A stretch of DNA of 64,000 nucleotides from positions 1 through 64,000 of the forward strand of contig NZ_BJDZ01000007.1 of the NCBI RefSeq assembly GCF_005405405.1, given 5' to 3'. Numbering within the stretch: the first letter of the stretch is position 1; each line of letters begins with the position of its first letter. The DNA is from Lactiplantibacillus plajomi (lineage in GTDB: Bacteria; Bacillota; Bacilli; Lactobacillales; Lactobacillaceae). This document shows positions 32,224 through 41,353 of the stretch, in pieces. The notes below the pieces were generated by a model. That model had not been told where the DNA came from. It saw only the letters and a program-made list of their open reading frames with translations, and did not search any database. The position numbers and the translations under genes were made by a program.

Positions 32224-33039
32224 ATGACGGCCATTCAATTAATCGTAAGTGATATCGACGGGACGCTGGTAGACAGCACGGGTCAACTACTACCGGCCAC
32301 CGTGAGCGGGGTGCAACGGGCGGTTGAACACGGGGCCACGATGGTGTTGGCTTCCGCCCGGCCACCTAAAGGCATGCGGACCATCGCGCAACAACTGGGT
32401 ATCGACACCACGATGATTGCCTACAACGGTGCTTTGACGGCCAAGACCGACGCTAATGATCGGTTGACGGTCGTTGAACAACAACCGGTTCCGCTGGCAT
32501 TGGCACGGCGGGTCAACCAATTGGTCGCAACTAACTGGTCGACCGCTTCAGTCAATATTTATAGTAATAATGACTGGGTGGTTGCCCGGATGACCGCCTG
32601 GGAACGCCAGGAAGCTGATGGCATCGGCTTTGAACCACGGGTGACCGATTTGGGCCAGTGGTTGACGACCGCGACGGCCCCGGTGCATAAGATGATGATC
32701 ATGGCGGACGCGGCCATCATCACGGCGGTGGAGCAAGCCTTAACGGCAACTGATTTTAACGGTCTGACGGTTTACCGTTCCAAGGATACTTACTTGGAAA
32801 TTGTCGCTGCCGGGGTGTCGAAAGCCAGTGCGTTAACGACTTTGTTGGCGGATGACCAGCTGTCACCCGCGGCCGCGTTAGCGTTTGGCGATAATTACAA
32901 CGACGTGGCAATGCTCAAAACGGCCGGCATCGGTGTCGCAATGGGTAACGCTCCCGCCGACGTTCAAGCGGCGGCCGACCGCGTCACGACCGACAATAAC
33001 CATCCTGGTATCCAACAAATTTTAGCGGAATACTTTTAA
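32224..33039 (+). CDS. Cof-type HAD phosphatase
   Basis: 271-residue HAD-superfamily hydrolase, Cof/YbjI class (type IIB cap). Motif I SDIDGTLVDS (about 9-18) carries the nucleophile Asp; motif II is LASARP; motif III Lys lies near VSKASAL (about 199-205); motif IV FGDNYNDVAML (about 220-230). Such enzymes dephosphorylate sugar phosphates, nucleotides or cofactors such as FMN and PLP; specificity cannot be assigned. Cotranscribed with the MerR regulator, ending in a strong terminator. Confidence 0.9.
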   Translation: MTAIQLIVSDIDGTLVDSTGQLLPATVSGVQRAVEHGATMVLASARPPKGMRTIAQQLGIDTTMIAYNGALTAKTDANDRLTVVEQQPVPLALARRVNQLVATNWSTASVNIYSNNDWVVARMTAWERQEADGIGFEPRVTDLGQWLTTATAPVHKMMIMADAAIITAVEQALTATDFNGLTVYRSKDTYLEIVAAGVSKASALTTLLADDQLSPAAALAFGDNYNDVAMLKTAGIGVAMGNAPADVQAAADRVTTDNNHPGIQQILAEYF

Positions 33040-33040
33040 T

Positions 33041-33089
33041 AAAAAATACGGGATTACTGATTTCATAAATCAGTAATTCCGTATTTTTT
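33041..33089. terminator. Bidirectional terminator
   Basis: AAAAAATACGG-ATTACTGATTT with its near-perfect complement and T-runs on both strands, between convergent genes. Confidence 0.9.
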
Positions 33090-33540
33090 AGGCTTTAGGG
33101 TCGGCAGCCAACGCCGTCAAAATCCGTTGGGCGGTTCGACCGTCGAAGTCGTTGCGTTGTAGTCGTTCGAAGACGTCCTGCATGATGTGGGTCAGCTGGT
33201 CATCGGTTAAGCCCTGTGCGGACAAGGAGTTCAGCATAACTCGCAGTAGGTCCAGTGGTAGGACCGGCCGCATGGTGGGGTGCGCCACGAAGTATTCGTG
33301 GACCGCCTGATCATGCAATTTCCAGTAAATCGGGTTACGGACGTCGTCAAAAATCGTTTTCAGTTGTGAAAGTGCCGGCGTAACCGGAATGTTTTTCGCG
33401 ACGAGCGTGGTCAACACCCCGTCCCTGGCCGGCAATCGCACGTCGGCGTTGTAATCCTTAAGCAGTAAAAAGTTCGTTTTAAACGGTGGCCGCAGCGTAA
33501 AGGTCATCGTTAGTGAAATGTGACTATCGAATTGTGCCAT
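33088..33540 (-). CDS. Hypothetical protein, 150 aa
   Basis: Soluble protein of 150 residues; start ATG with AAGGGAAG eight bases upstream. Its N-terminal third is beta-like (SHISLTMTFTLRP) and the C-terminal third helical (TDDQLTHIMQDVFERLQRND). No motif recognised. It lies 27 bases downstream of the rRNA methyltransferase gene on the same strand, so the two are probably an operon. Confidence 0.65.
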   Translation of the reverse strand: MAQFDSHISLTMTFTLRPPFKTNFLLLKDYNADVRLPARDGVLTTLVAKNIPVTPALSQLKTIFDDVRNPIYWKLHDQAVHEYFVAHPTMRPVLPLDLLRVMLNSLSAQGLTDDQLTHIMQDVFERLQRNDFDGRTAQRILTALAADPKA

Positions 33541-33567
33541 TGGAAGACTTCCCTTCGATATTAGTAA

Positions 33568-35019
33568 TTAGTGGCGCTTGGTGAAACGGACGACCGCTTC
33601 ACAGCGGGCCGTTTGTGGGAACATGTCGATTGATTGAATGTAATCGACTTGGTAACCACGGGTCAGCTCGCGTAAGTCCTGGGCCAAGGTTGACGGGTTG
33701 CAAGAAATGTAAACCAACTTTTCGGGCGCACTTTGTAAAATGGCGTCAATCAGGACTTGATCCAACCCGGTTCGCGGTGGGTCAACGACCATGGCGTCCG
33801 GGGCAAAGCCGCTAGCCAACCATTGTGGTAGTAAGACTTCGGCTTCGCCGACTTCGTAATGGGCGTTGGTGATGTTATTCAGCTTGGCGTTATCGTTAGC
33901 ATCGGCGACCGCGGCCGGAATCGTATCCATTCCGCGCACTTCCTTGGCCACGTCGGCAAGCGAAAGTCCAATCGTACCGACCCCGGAATAAGCGTCGACT
34001 AACGTTTCGTTGGGGGCCAGGTCGAGGGCTTCGCGCGCTAAACGGTAGAGTTTCTTGGTTTGTTGCGGGTTGAGTTGGAAAAAGGCGCGGGCGGACAAGT
34101 TGAACGCTAAGCCGTCGAGTTCTTCCGTAATTGTCGTCTTCCCCGCTAACAACGTCGTCTGGTCGCCCCAGATCAACGACGTTTTACCAACGTTAACGTT
34201 TTGCATGACCGAAACGACCATCGGTAACTTTTCGGCGATTTTCATGAGTAACTGGTGTTTTTTCGGTAACTTCGGTGTGTTGGTAATCAGTACCAGTTGA
34301 ACTTCGCCGGTTGCGGCGGCTGCCCGGACCACCACCGTTTTAACGATGCCCGAATTATGGGCCTCGTCATAAATTGGTACTTGTAACGCTTCTAGCCAGG
34401 CAACCACTTGGCGCATGACCTCCATGGTGACCGGCATCTGGACCGAACAGGTGGGTAAGTCAACCAGGTCGTGGCTGTTTTCTTTATAAAGTCCGGCGGC
34501 GACGTGGCCATCCAGCATGCGGACTTGGAACTGGGCCTTATTCCGGTACTCGTACGGGTCGGCCATGCCGATGGTTGGGCGCAGATCGTAATGACGGTAG
34601 CCGGCGGGTCGGTACTTTTCGAGTGCTTGACGAACCACGTCCTGCTTGAACTTCAGTTGGGCCGGGTAATCCAAGTGTTCCAATTCAAAGCCGCCGACCT
34701 CACCAGCGTAGTCGTCACGCGGGTCGACCCGGTCAGGACTGGGTCTGCGGAGCGTTCGCAAGCTGGCTTCCAAGTAGCGTGGGTGGACCGCGGTGACTTC
34801 CGCCACGACAACCTCACCGGGCAAGGCGCCCTTGACGAAGGTAATGACGTGCTTATAGTAGCCGATACCTTCGCCGTTAATGCCGAGGTGCTTAATGGTC
34901 AACGGGAAGCGTTGGCCGATACTGACCGACGCTTGAACACGTTCCGCCGGTTGGCTGGGCCGCCGGCGTTGATTATGATGGGGGCGCTGGCCGTTGGAAT
35001 GGGAATAGTTTGATTTCAT
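33568..35019 (-). CDS. 23S rRNA (uracil-5-)-methyltransferase, RlmCD type
   Basis: SAM-dependent RNA m5U methyltransferase of the RumA/RlmD/TrmA family, 483 residues. After a basic N-terminal tail comes a TRAM domain (about 35-95), then the linker and catalytic domain: DAYSGVGTIGLSL (about 340-352, SAM site), VVDPPRTGLD (about 412-421) and catalytic Cys in YISCNPSTLAQDL (about 438-450). The 4Fe-4S cysteines of E. coli RlmD are missing: the GGCXLQHL position reads GGFELEHLDY. Low-GC relatives modify both U747 and U1939 of 23S rRNA, hence RlmCD, but family paralogues make this assignment provisional. Confidence 0.85.
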   Translation of the reverse strand: MKSNYSHSNGQRPHHNQRRRPSQPAERVQASVSIGQRFPLTIKHLGINGEGIGYYKHVITFVKGALPGEVVVAEVTAVHPRYLEASLRTLRRPSPDRVDPRDDYAGEVGGFELEHLDYPAQLKFKQDVVRQALEKYRPAGYRHYDLRPTIGMADPYEYRNKAQFQVRMLDGHVAAGLYKENSHDLVDLPTCSVQMPVTMEVMRQVVAWLEALQVPIYDEAHNSGIVKTVVVRAAAATGEVQLVLITNTPKLPKKHQLLMKIAEKLPMVVSVMQNVNVGKTSLIWGDQTTLLAGKTTITEELDGLAFNLSARAFFQLNPQQTKKLYRLAREALDLAPNETLVDAYSGVGTIGLSLADVAKEVRGMDTIPAAVADANDNAKLNNITNAHYEVGEAEVLLPQWLASGFAPDAMVVDPPRTGLDQVLIDAILQSAPEKLVYISCNPSTLAQDLRELTRGYQVDYIQSIDMFPQTARCEAVVRFTKRH

Positions 35020-35187
35020 ACTAATTATTTTGACCTCGTTTTCTGTAGTAACTTCTCAGTCATTATAGCATGTTCGGCGGGCGGGACTAAAGCGCGGCGC
35101 AACCGCTAATCAAAAACGTTGAAGGTGATTAGCCCAATCGGGTACAATAACGCTAAGCTAATTACTATATCAGTGGGGGAATGTTTG

Positions 35188-35838
35188 ATGCAAGCCATTA
35201 TGACCTTGAAGCAAGTCAATTATCAAGCCGAAAACAAGCATATTTTGCATGATATTAATTGGGCCATTCCAGTTGGTGCCCAGGTGACCCTGACCGGCCC
35301 GTCCGGCAGTGGGAAGAGTACCTTGTTAAGAATCATGGCCGCGATGATTAGTAAAACTAGCGGTGAGTTGGTCTTCGATGGTCAGCCGATTGAAAGCTAT
35401 GACCCGGTCTTGTACCGCCGGCAAGTCTCGTACTGTTTCCAGCAGCCAACCCTGTTCGGTGAAACGGTTGCCGATAACGTGACTTTTCCGTACCGGATCC
35501 GTAAGCAACCGGTCGATCACGACCACATTTTAGCGGCACTCGAATACGTTGGCTTGGGTGAACAAACGTTGACCCAGCCAATCGTGGACCTATCCGGTGG
35601 TGAACGCCAACGGGTCGCGTTGATTCGCAATATTTTATTCTTACCGCGAATCCTATTATTGGACGAAGTCACGGCCGGTCTGGATGAACAGAATCGCGAG
35701 ATCATTCACCGCTGGTTACGCCACTTAAACGTCGATCGTGGGGTCACGACCATTATGATTACCCACGATGCGCAGGAAATTGCTGCGGCGTCAACGTTGG
35801 CCAAGGTGGTTGCGGGTCGTTTGGAGGTGCAAGCATGA
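35188..35838 (+). CDS. fetA: ABC transporter ATP-binding protein, FetA type
   Basis: Cytosolic ATPase of 216 residues that pairs with the FetB membrane protein downstream, a system that in E. coli (FetAB/YbbLM) exports iron and protects from peroxide. Walker A GPSGSGKST (about 36-44), Q-loop CFQQPTLFGE, signature LSGGERQRV (about 136-144), Walker B ILLLDEVTAG (about 156-165), switch His in MITHDAQE. Start 35188 is seven bases after GTGGGGGA; a longer frame is rejected. Stop overlaps fetB by four bases. Confidence 0.85.
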   Translation: MQAIMTLKQVNYQAENKHILHDINWAIPVGAQVTLTGPSGSGKSTLLRIMAAMISKTSGELVFDGQPIESYDPVLYRRQVSYCFQQPTLFGETVADNVTFPYRIRKQPVDHDHILAALEYVGLGEQTLTQPIVDLSGGERQRVALIRNILFLPRILLLDEVTAGLDEQNREIIHRWLRHLNVDRGVTTIMITHDAQEIAAASTLAKVVAGRLEVQA

Positions 35839-36590
35839 ATTTAGCTGTTAATAATACGTCGTTATTCTTTGCCGCAATGTTGGTGCTGGTTGCGCTGGGA
35901 ATTAGTTTGTGGCAAAAGTTGGGTTTGGACAAGGACATTATTGTGGGCGTGGTGCGCGCCATCGTCCAGCTCTTTACTGTCGGTTACCTGTTAAAGTACA
36001 TTTTCCGGGTCGATAACGTTTGGCTAACACTGGCAATGATGGGCTTCATTATTTTTAACGCGGCCTGGAACGCGAAAAAACGTGGTGCCGGCATTGCCAA
36101 CGCCTTTCCGATTGCACTCCTAGCCATCTTTATTAGTACCGGGGTCACGCTGGGAGTTCTGATTTTGTCGGGCGCGATTCGGCTGATTCCATCGCAGATC
36201 ATTCCAATTTCGGGGATGATCGCCTCTAACTCGATGGTGGCAATCGGGCTGGCCTTTCGTAGCTTGAACAGCCAGTTTCATGACCAACGGCAGGGGGTGT
36301 TGGAGCGGCTAGCATTGGGGTCGGACTTGTTGGACGCTTCGATTGCAATCGTGCGGGAAGCGATTCGAACCGGGATGGCCCCGACGATCGATTCCGCTAA
36401 AACGGTTGGTTTAGTGAGCTTGCCAGGAATGATGTCCGGGTTGATTTTTGCCGGGGTCGACCCCGTCCACGCCATTAAGTATCAGATCATGGTCACCTTC
36501 ATGCTCTTGTCAGCCACCAGCTTGGGGTCGATCATTGCCTGTTACTTAGCGTACCGGAGCTTCTACAACGCCCAGAAACAGCTTAAGTAG
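35835..36590 (+). CDS. fetB: FetB-like iron export permease (UPF0014)
   Basis: Integral membrane protein of 251 residues, about seven helices, UPF0014/FetB family. The conserved motifs ISGMIASNSMVAIGL (about 131-145) and SLPGMMSGLIFAGVDP (about 196-211) are diagnostic. ATGA overlap with fetA indicates translational coupling. Together they probably form a metal (iron) exporter. Not near perR, though functionally related to peroxide stress. Confidence 0.88.
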   Translation: MNLAVNNTSLFFAAMLVLVALGISLWQKLGLDKDIIVGVVRAIVQLFTVGYLLKYIFRVDNVWLTLAMMGFIIFNAAWNAKKRGAGIANAFPIALLAIFISTGVTLGVLILSGAIRLIPSQIIPISGMIASNSMVAIGLAFRSLNSQFHDQRQGVLERLALGSDLLDASIAIVREAIRTGMAPTIDSAKTVGLVSLPGMMSGLIFAGVDPVHAIKYQIMVTFMLLSATSLGSIIACYLAYRSFYNAQKQLK

Positions 36591-36662
36591 TGCGAGCGTT
36601 ACCAATCCCGTTCGTTAGTTGACTTATGCTATCATGAAAGCGGAATCTAATGATGGGATGTG

Positions 36663-37754
36663 ATGGACGTGGATAGTGCGAGTGTTTGGGTGCCGATTCC
36701 GGCCGTGGCGTACTGGGCGTGGGCGGTACCGGCGCTATTCGGAGTGATTTTTGGTTGGCGCTATCGCCGTGACAAGGCTCGGCTCAGCAATGGTATTTGG
36801 TTTTCGCTATTTTTCTATTCTTTTTTAGCCGTGCTGGCCATGACGATTTTGGGAACCAACAATCACCCGCTAATTATTGTTTGTATTGGTATCTTTGTTT
36901 TGTTTTTAATGCTACTGGGTGCGCTGTTTATTATGCAGGCCTTTCTCCTATTATGGAACGCGTGGATCGTCTGGCGGCGCGAATCACATACGTTGGCCAA
37001 CATGCTGACACTGATTTTGGGGCTCGCAATTTTGATCTTACCGGTCCTCAGTAATGCGATTACGACGCGGGTGCCTAGGCCGCTTAGCTATTGGATGAAC
37101 CTCTTTCCTAACATGGTGATTATCTACGTCGCCTTTTGGTTTTACAATTACCTGACGATGTTGGTCATTTACCAGTTCAACTGGCCGCGCCTACGTCAGG
37201 ACTACATTATCGTGTTAGGGGCGGGCCTGCTAAACGGCGACCAGGTCTCACCGCTGCTGGCCCAACGAATCATGCGGGGGTTGAAATTTTATCAGCGGCA
37301 ACAAAGGAAGACTGGCCACCCCGCCAAAATGATCTTTTCGGGTGGTCAGGGCGCCGACGAAACGGTGCCGGAAGGGCGAGCGATGCTGGCTTACGCCGTG
37401 CAACACGGCTTGCCGGCTGCGGACGGCCTAGCCGAGACCCGCTCCAAAACGACCTTTCAAAATATGCAGTACAGTAAGGTATTGGTCGATCAAGGCGGAC
37501 TGAAACGGCCGCGGGTCATTTTTGTGACTAATAATTACCATACGTTTCGGGCTGCAATGTTTGCTAAGCAGGCCGGTTTAAAGGCGGATGGCATCGGTGC
37601 CCGTACCGCCCGTTTTTTCTTACCGGATGCCATTTTACGCGAATATATCGCCATTTTTGCGCACCATAAATGGTGGCACGCGGTGGCGATTGGCCTGATG
37701 TTTATTTTGTCGCTGCTGATGGTCTGGTTGGACGTCTATAACGGGCAGTTTTAA
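36663..37754 (+). CDS. YdcF/SanA-like DUF218 membrane protein
   Basis: 363-residue membrane protein. Five or six N-terminal helices (to about residue 180) precede a cytoplasmic or extracytoplasmic DUF218 domain: DYIIVLGAGLLNGDQVSPLL (about 180-199), MIFSGGQGADE, EGRAMLAYA, SKTTFQNMQYS and TNNYHTFRA. This is the YdcF/ElyC/SanA family, linked to envelope integrity and peptidoglycan or lipid-carrier metabolism; exact chemistry unknown. A final C-terminal helix is present. Start ATG 36663; the ribosome-binding site (GATGGGATG) is weak. Confidence 0.8.
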   Translation: MDVDSASVWVPIPAVAYWAWAVPALFGVIFGWRYRRDKARLSNGIWFSLFFYSFLAVLAMTILGTNNHPLIIVCIGIFVLFLMLLGALFIMQAFLLLWNAWIVWRRESHTLANMLTLILGLAILILPVLSNAITTRVPRPLSYWMNLFPNMVIIYVAFWFYNYLTMLVIYQFNWPRLRQDYIIVLGAGLLNGDQVSPLLAQRIMRGLKFYQRQQRKTGHPAKMIFSGGQGADETVPEGRAMLAYAVQHGLPAADGLAETRSKTTFQNMQYSKVLVDQGGLKRPRVIFVTNNYHTFRAAMFAKQAGLKADGIGARTARFFLPDAILREYIAIFAHHKWWHAVAIGLMFILSLLMVWLDVYNGQF

Positions 37755-37771
37755 ATTGTGCTGAAATAGTT

Positions 37772-37812
37772 AAAACGTTCCTATCTCAAGTGAGATAAGA
37801 GCGCTTTTTTAG
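37772..37812. terminator. Bidirectional terminator
   Basis: CTATCTC-aagt-GAGATAAG hairpin with extended imperfect AAAACG/CGCTTTTTT pairing, between convergent genes. Confidence 0.7.
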
Positions 37813-38744
37813 TTACTTGCAATCACCGAAATATCACCATCGGTGGTTGTCAGATGGTACTGTTGTTTCGCTTTCTTATTGGCTTGGTAGTGGTGTTGGT
37901 CGTCACTATGCCAACCGAAGATCGACAAATCGCCGTCCTGGTTATCAGCGGTCACGCCGACGTGTTTCGGGGCGGTTAAGCTAATGTCACCGTCGTGGGT
38001 GGTGGCAATCAGCTGACCCTTCAGGTGGTTTTCGCCCAGGTCAATGTCGCCGTCGGTCGTTTGTAACTGCAGGTTTTTGAAGGTGGATTGTTGGACGCTA
38101 ACGTCGCCGTCGTTGACCGTGAATTTTGAACTGGCCGCTTTAAATTCGCTTGCGCTGATAATCAGGTCACCGGTCTTGGCCGTAATGCTAGGTGCCTTCA
38201 CGTTTTTGAGCGTTAAGTCCCCGGTTTGAAGGTTGAGCGCCTCACTCGCGATAACGTTGTTGAAGCTGACATCGATATCGGCGAGCGCGCTAGTACTGAG
38301 GTCCAACTGCTTCACGCTGAGGTCCTCAAAGGATAAATCACCGACTTGATCGGAAGTCGCGACAATTTTTTTGAGCTGCTGTTTTGGCACGGTCACCACC
38401 ACTTGGTCGGTACCGTAATCATTGACGAAAAAGCCGGCTTCGTGGGCGTAATTTGATTGGCCACGGACCGTAACGTGCCCGTCATCGGCTTTCACGACCG
38501 GGGCATTGCGGTGGCTGGTTACTTCAACGGAAGCCTGGGTACCTTCTTTAACCGTCACGTTGGCACTGGTTGCAAGTGTTAAGGACTTGATTGACTTTAA
38601 GTGCGTTGTTTTGTGGGTCTGGCGGCTGATTTTAAAGCCGTTTTCCCAGTAAACGGCCTTAAGACCGTTATTAGCAATCCCGAACATCGTCAAGCCGAGC
38701 CCTAATATGAGTAAAATAATTCCAATTTTAATGCTTTTGCGCAT
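37809..38744 (-). CDS. DUF4097 putative surface protein
   Basis: 311-residue membrane-anchored protein. A single N-terminal helix (about 6-24) is followed by a DUF4097 (toast-rack-like) beta-helical domain with repeated GD-rich rungs: SADVTVKEG-like SANVTVKEGT, TGDLTLKN, TGDLIIS, DGDVSVQQS, DGDIDLGEN, DGDISL, DGDLSIFG, DGDISVIA. Third gene of a PadR-DUF1700-DUF4097 operon; its ATG overlaps the end of the DUF1700 gene and has AGGGGG upstream. Such operons respond to envelope stress in Firmicutes. Molecular role unknown. Confidence 0.82.
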   Translation of the reverse strand: MRKSIKIGIILLILGLGLTMFGIANNGLKAVYWENGFKISRQTHKTTHLKSIKSLTLATSANVTVKEGTQASVEVTSHRNAPVVKADDGHVTVRGQSNYAHEAGFFVNDYGTDQVVVTVPKQQLKKIVATSDQVGDLSFEDLSVKQLDLSTSALADIDVSFNNVIASEALNLQTGDLTLKNVKAPSITAKTGDLIISASEFKAASSKFTVNDGDVSVQQSTFKNLQLQTTDGDIDLGENHLKGQLIATTHDGDISLTAPKHVGVTADNQDGDLSIFGWHSDDQHHYQANKKAKQQYHLTTTDGDISVIASN

Positions 38745-39366
38745 TGTGGCGGCCCCCTCTCTCAGCACGGTTTTGTTTGACGAAACGGTGGTATAGCCGT
38801 TGGGTCAGCACGGTGGTTCCTTGAATAATCAGGTTCAGTAACCAGATGATGAGTGGGGCAATTAAGAACTCGCCCCCCAGTAATATCAGGCCGCAGCCGA
38901 GGTAGAAGCAGGCGACCCAGATCGACTGACTGAAAACGCCGATGCTGGCGGTAATCAGTGCCAGTGCGAGGAGGGTACAACCGATAATAAGGGCAATGAC
39001 GGTAAAGAAAATACTGATGACGACCACGGCAATTGCAAAGAGCGTGGCCAGGACGACGAGGAGCGCCGGAATCGTGATTGGTGTGGACAGCAGCGCTAGC
39101 ACGATCAACCAGATTGTGCGGACGCTAGTTTGGGACCGCTGTTTTTTGGACGTTTCAGCGGTTAAGTTCTCGTTCAGCCGAATTGAATAGTCGGCTAAAA
39201 CCTTGCGGGCTAACTGTCGCGGCGTTCCCAACTCGGCGACACAGTCATCGTAGCTAGCAATCCCCGCGTCCAATAAGTATTCACGGTAGAAGCCGACAAC
39301 CTCATCGCGTTCGTCATCGGTCAGCTGAGCGAGTAGCGCGGTGAACTTGTCTAAGTAGTTATCCAT
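38728..39366 (-). CDS. DUF1700/HAAS membrane protein
   Basis: 212-residue protein with an N-terminal cytosolic HAAS domain (DNYLDKFTALLAQL, DDERDEVVGFYREYL, then LGTPRQLARKVLADY) and four or five C-terminal helices (about 90-195). HAAS proteins sit between a PadR regulator and a DUF4097 protein and are thought to be part of the same envelope-stress circuit. Start 39366 has AGGAGGTG; three upstream codons are rejected. Overlaps padR by eight bases. Confidence 0.82.
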   Translation of the reverse strand: MDNYLDKFTALLAQLTDDERDEVVGFYREYLLDAGIASYDDCVAELGTPRQLARKVLADYSIRLNENLTAETSKKQRSQTSVRTIWLIVLALLSTPITIPALLVVLATLFAIAVVVISIFFTVIALIIGCTLLALALITASIGVFSQSIWVACFYLGCGLILLGGEFLIAPLIIWLLNLIIQGTTVLTQRLYHRFVKQNRAERGGRHNAQKH

Positions 39367-39679
39367 TCGAGGCACCTCCTAAAAGTAATTGGTTGATTGC
39401 TTGGTAGTAGCTGGCCCATTCAGTTTGAATGGTGCACAATTGGGTTTGACCGGTTGCCGTGATTTGGTAGTAACGACGGTTACGCCCTTGGTAGGCCTGG
39501 TCGTAAGTGGTGACCCAGCCGTTTTTCTTCAACCGGCGAAGGACCGGGTACAGGGTCGACTCGGAAACGGATACCGAGGCTTGGAGCCGCTGCGTTAGCG
39601 CGTAACCGTAAAAGTCTTCGGTCTCAAGTAGCGCCAAGACGCAGCCGTCGAGTAGTTCTGAGCTGATTTGAATGGCCAT
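39359..39679 (-). CDS. PadR-family transcriptional regulator
   Basis: 106-residue PadR-type winged-helix repressor: LLDGCVLALLETEDFYGYAL (about 7-26), SESTLYPVLRRLKKNGW (recognition helix and wing start, about 38-54) and a C-terminal dimerisation helix. Start 39679 follows AGGAGGA. First gene of the operon with DUF1700 and DUF4097 genes. A palindromic AT-rich site just upstream suggests autorepression, the usual mode for this subgroup. Confidence 0.9.
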   Translation of the reverse strand: MAIQISSELLDGCVLALLETEDFYGYALTQRLQASVSVSESTLYPVLRRLKKNGWVTTYDQAYQGRNRRYYQITATGQTQLCTIQTEWASYYQAINQLLLGGASNG

Positions 39680-39697
39680 CACTATTCCTCCTGTCAT

Positions 39698-39716
39698 ATT
39701 ATATATCGTATAGTAT
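39698..39716 (-). promoter_or_regulatory. Candidate PadR operator
   Basis: ATACTATACGATATATAAT on the minus strand, a partly symmetric TATACGATATA core about 20 bases before the padR start. PadR-like proteins of this type bind AT-rich palindromes at their own promoters. Confidence 0.45.
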
Positions 39717-39773
39717 TATTCAACTAATAGTATAAAAGAAGTGGGTGGGGGAGTCAAGCTAATTGAAGGCGTC

Positions 39774-39804
39774 AAAAAACCCCGTTTCCAGCGGGAAAAC
39801 GGGG
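39774..39804 (-). terminator. Terminator of the amino-acid ABC operon
   Basis: Minus strand CCCCGTTTTCCCGCTGGAAA... pairs as CCCCGTTT/AAACGGGG and ends in six T. Confidence 0.8.
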
Positions 39805-39813
39805 CTAACTTAC

Positions 39814-40572
39814 TTATTTAGCTTTATCTGAAATGGTGGTGAAGGTCATCGCCGCTAAGAAGTCGGCGATGCGTTGAGTCGGTTGTTTGAAAAATTCACT
39901 CGGTGTACCGTCGAACAAGATTTTACCGTCTTCAACGAAAAGGATCTTGTCGGCCACGGCGCGGGCAAATTCCATGTTGTGGGTGACGATGATCATCGAA
40001 TCGTCTTCCTTGGCAAGTGCCAGTAACACGCGCAAGACGCCGGCTTCGAGCTCGGGATCCAACGCGCTGGTTGGCTCGTCCAACAGGATGTATTCGGGAT
40101 TCATCGCCAGCGAACGCGCGATGGCGACCCGTTGTTGCTGACCACCGGACAGTTGCCCAGGGTAGGCGTCGGCTTTATCGGCCAGACCGACTTTATCCAG
40201 CAAGTCGAGTGCGGTTTGCTTAGCGGCGTCCGGTTTTTGGTTAAGCACTTGGATCGGCCCTTCCATCACGTTTTTAACGACGCTGAGGTGTGGGAACAAG
40301 TTGTAATCCTGAAAGACCATTCCCGTTTTACGCCGAACGTTCAAAATCGTCTTACTACTGAGCGGCTTGGCAAAGTCGATGTTATCGTCATTGAAGTGAT
40401 AAATTCCGCTTTCCGGTCGTTCTAGTAGGTTGAGTGACCGCAACAATGTTGACTTACCCGAACCGGAAGGACCGACAATGACGGTCGTTTCGTGGGCGTT
40501 AAAGGTCGTATTGATGTCGGTTAGGGCTTGGTGGTTACCAAACGTTTTGTTGAGATGTTCTAAGCTAATCAT
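39814..40572 (-). CDS. Amino-acid ABC transporter ATP-binding protein
   Basis: 252-residue ATPase of the polar amino-acid uptake (PAAT/GlnQ) class. Walker A GPSGSGKST (about 35-43), FQDYNLFPHLSV Q-loop segment, signature LSGGQQQRVAIARSL (about 143-157), Walker B ILLDEPTSALDPEL, switch His in IVTHNMEFA. Third gene of a binding protein-permease-ATPase operon read right to left (41354, 40585, 39814). Substrate class is polar or sulfur amino acids; see the binding protein. Confidence 0.93.
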   Translation of the reverse strand: MISLEHLNKTFGNHQALTDINTTFNAHETTVIVGPSGSGKSTLLRSLNLLERPESGIYHFNDDNIDFAKPLSSKTILNVRRKTGMVFQDYNLFPHLSVVKNVMEGPIQVLNQKPDAAKQTALDLLDKVGLADKADAYPGQLSGGQQQRVAIARSLAMNPEYILLDEPTSALDPELEAGVLRVLLALAKEDDSMIIVTHNMEFARAVADKILFVEDGKILFDGTPSEFFKQPTQRIADFLAAMTFTTISDKAK

Positions 40573-40584
40573 GTGGGCCCCCCC

Positions 40585-41292
40585 TTAGTTTAATGGCCGC
40601 AAGTAACGCGACGTCCGTTTTTCCAAGTAACCTTGGCCCCAACTAAGGACGGTACACATGACCGCGTAAAAGGCGGCGACTAACGTGTACATGACCAGTG
40701 GTTGGTAATTTTCAGCGGCAATTTGTTGGCTGACTTCAAACATTTCGATAATCGTAATTGAAGCGGCTAACGAGGTATCCTTGACGAGGCTAATGAAACT
40801 GTTGGACAACGGCGGTAAGGAAACACGGGCCGCCTGCGGTAAAATGATTCGTTTTAAGACTTGCGGCTTGGTCATCCCAATCGAGTAGGCGGCTTCCCAC
40901 TGGCCTTGCGGGATCGATAAAATGGCTGCCCGGATGGTTTCGGCACAGTAGGCCCCGGTATTCAGGGAAAAGGTCGCGATTCCGGCCGTCCACGGATCAA
41001 GCTGGATACCGTTGGGCCACAGTCCCTGAATCTTTAAATACGGTAAGCCGAAGTAGACGATGAACAGTTGAACTAGCAGTGGCGTACTCCGGAAAAGCCA
41101 GACGTAGAAGTAGGCGATGGCCTTTAAAATCGAGAACCAGCCGCGCTTAGGTGATAATTTTACCAGCGCGGTGAGAATGGCTAAAATTAATCCAATAATA
41201 AATGAAATAATGGCGATTGGAATCGTGTACTTTAAACCGGCCGCGGCGATTTGTGGCGCGGAACTAACAATGATGTGCCAAATTGACTCCAT
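40585..41292 (-). CDS. Amino-acid ABC transporter permease
   Basis: 235-residue membrane permease of the HisM/GlnP class with about five helices. The EAA loop appears as EAAYSIGMTKPQVLKRIILPQA (about 133-154; key residues EAA...G...ILPQA), and FRSTPLLVQLF (about 68-78) is the other conserved part. Located 12 bases before the ATPase gene and after the binding-protein gene. Likely homodimeric in the transporter. Confidence 0.92.
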   Translation of the reverse strand: MESIWHIIVSSAPQIAAAGLKYTIPIAIISFIIGLILAILTALVKLSPKRGWFSILKAIAYFYVWLFRSTPLLVQLFIVYFGLPYLKIQGLWPNGIQLDPWTAGIATFSLNTGAYCAETIRAAILSIPQGQWEAAYSIGMTKPQVLKRIILPQAARVSLPPLSNSFISLVKDTSLAASITIIEMFEVSQQIAAENYQPLVMYTLVAAFYAVMCTVLSWGQGYLEKRTSRYLRPLN

Positions 41293-41353
41293 GAAGGGCC
41301 TCCTAGGTTAAGATTATGGTGCTATGTAGCCGCCGGTCGCCCGACGGAAGTGG

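Noticed and set aside
39359-39716. PadR gene as the phenolic-acid regulator of a padA decarboxylase
   Set aside because: The operon partners are DUF1700 and DUF4097 envelope proteins; no phenolic acid decarboxylase gene is nearby, so this is the short PadR subgroup.
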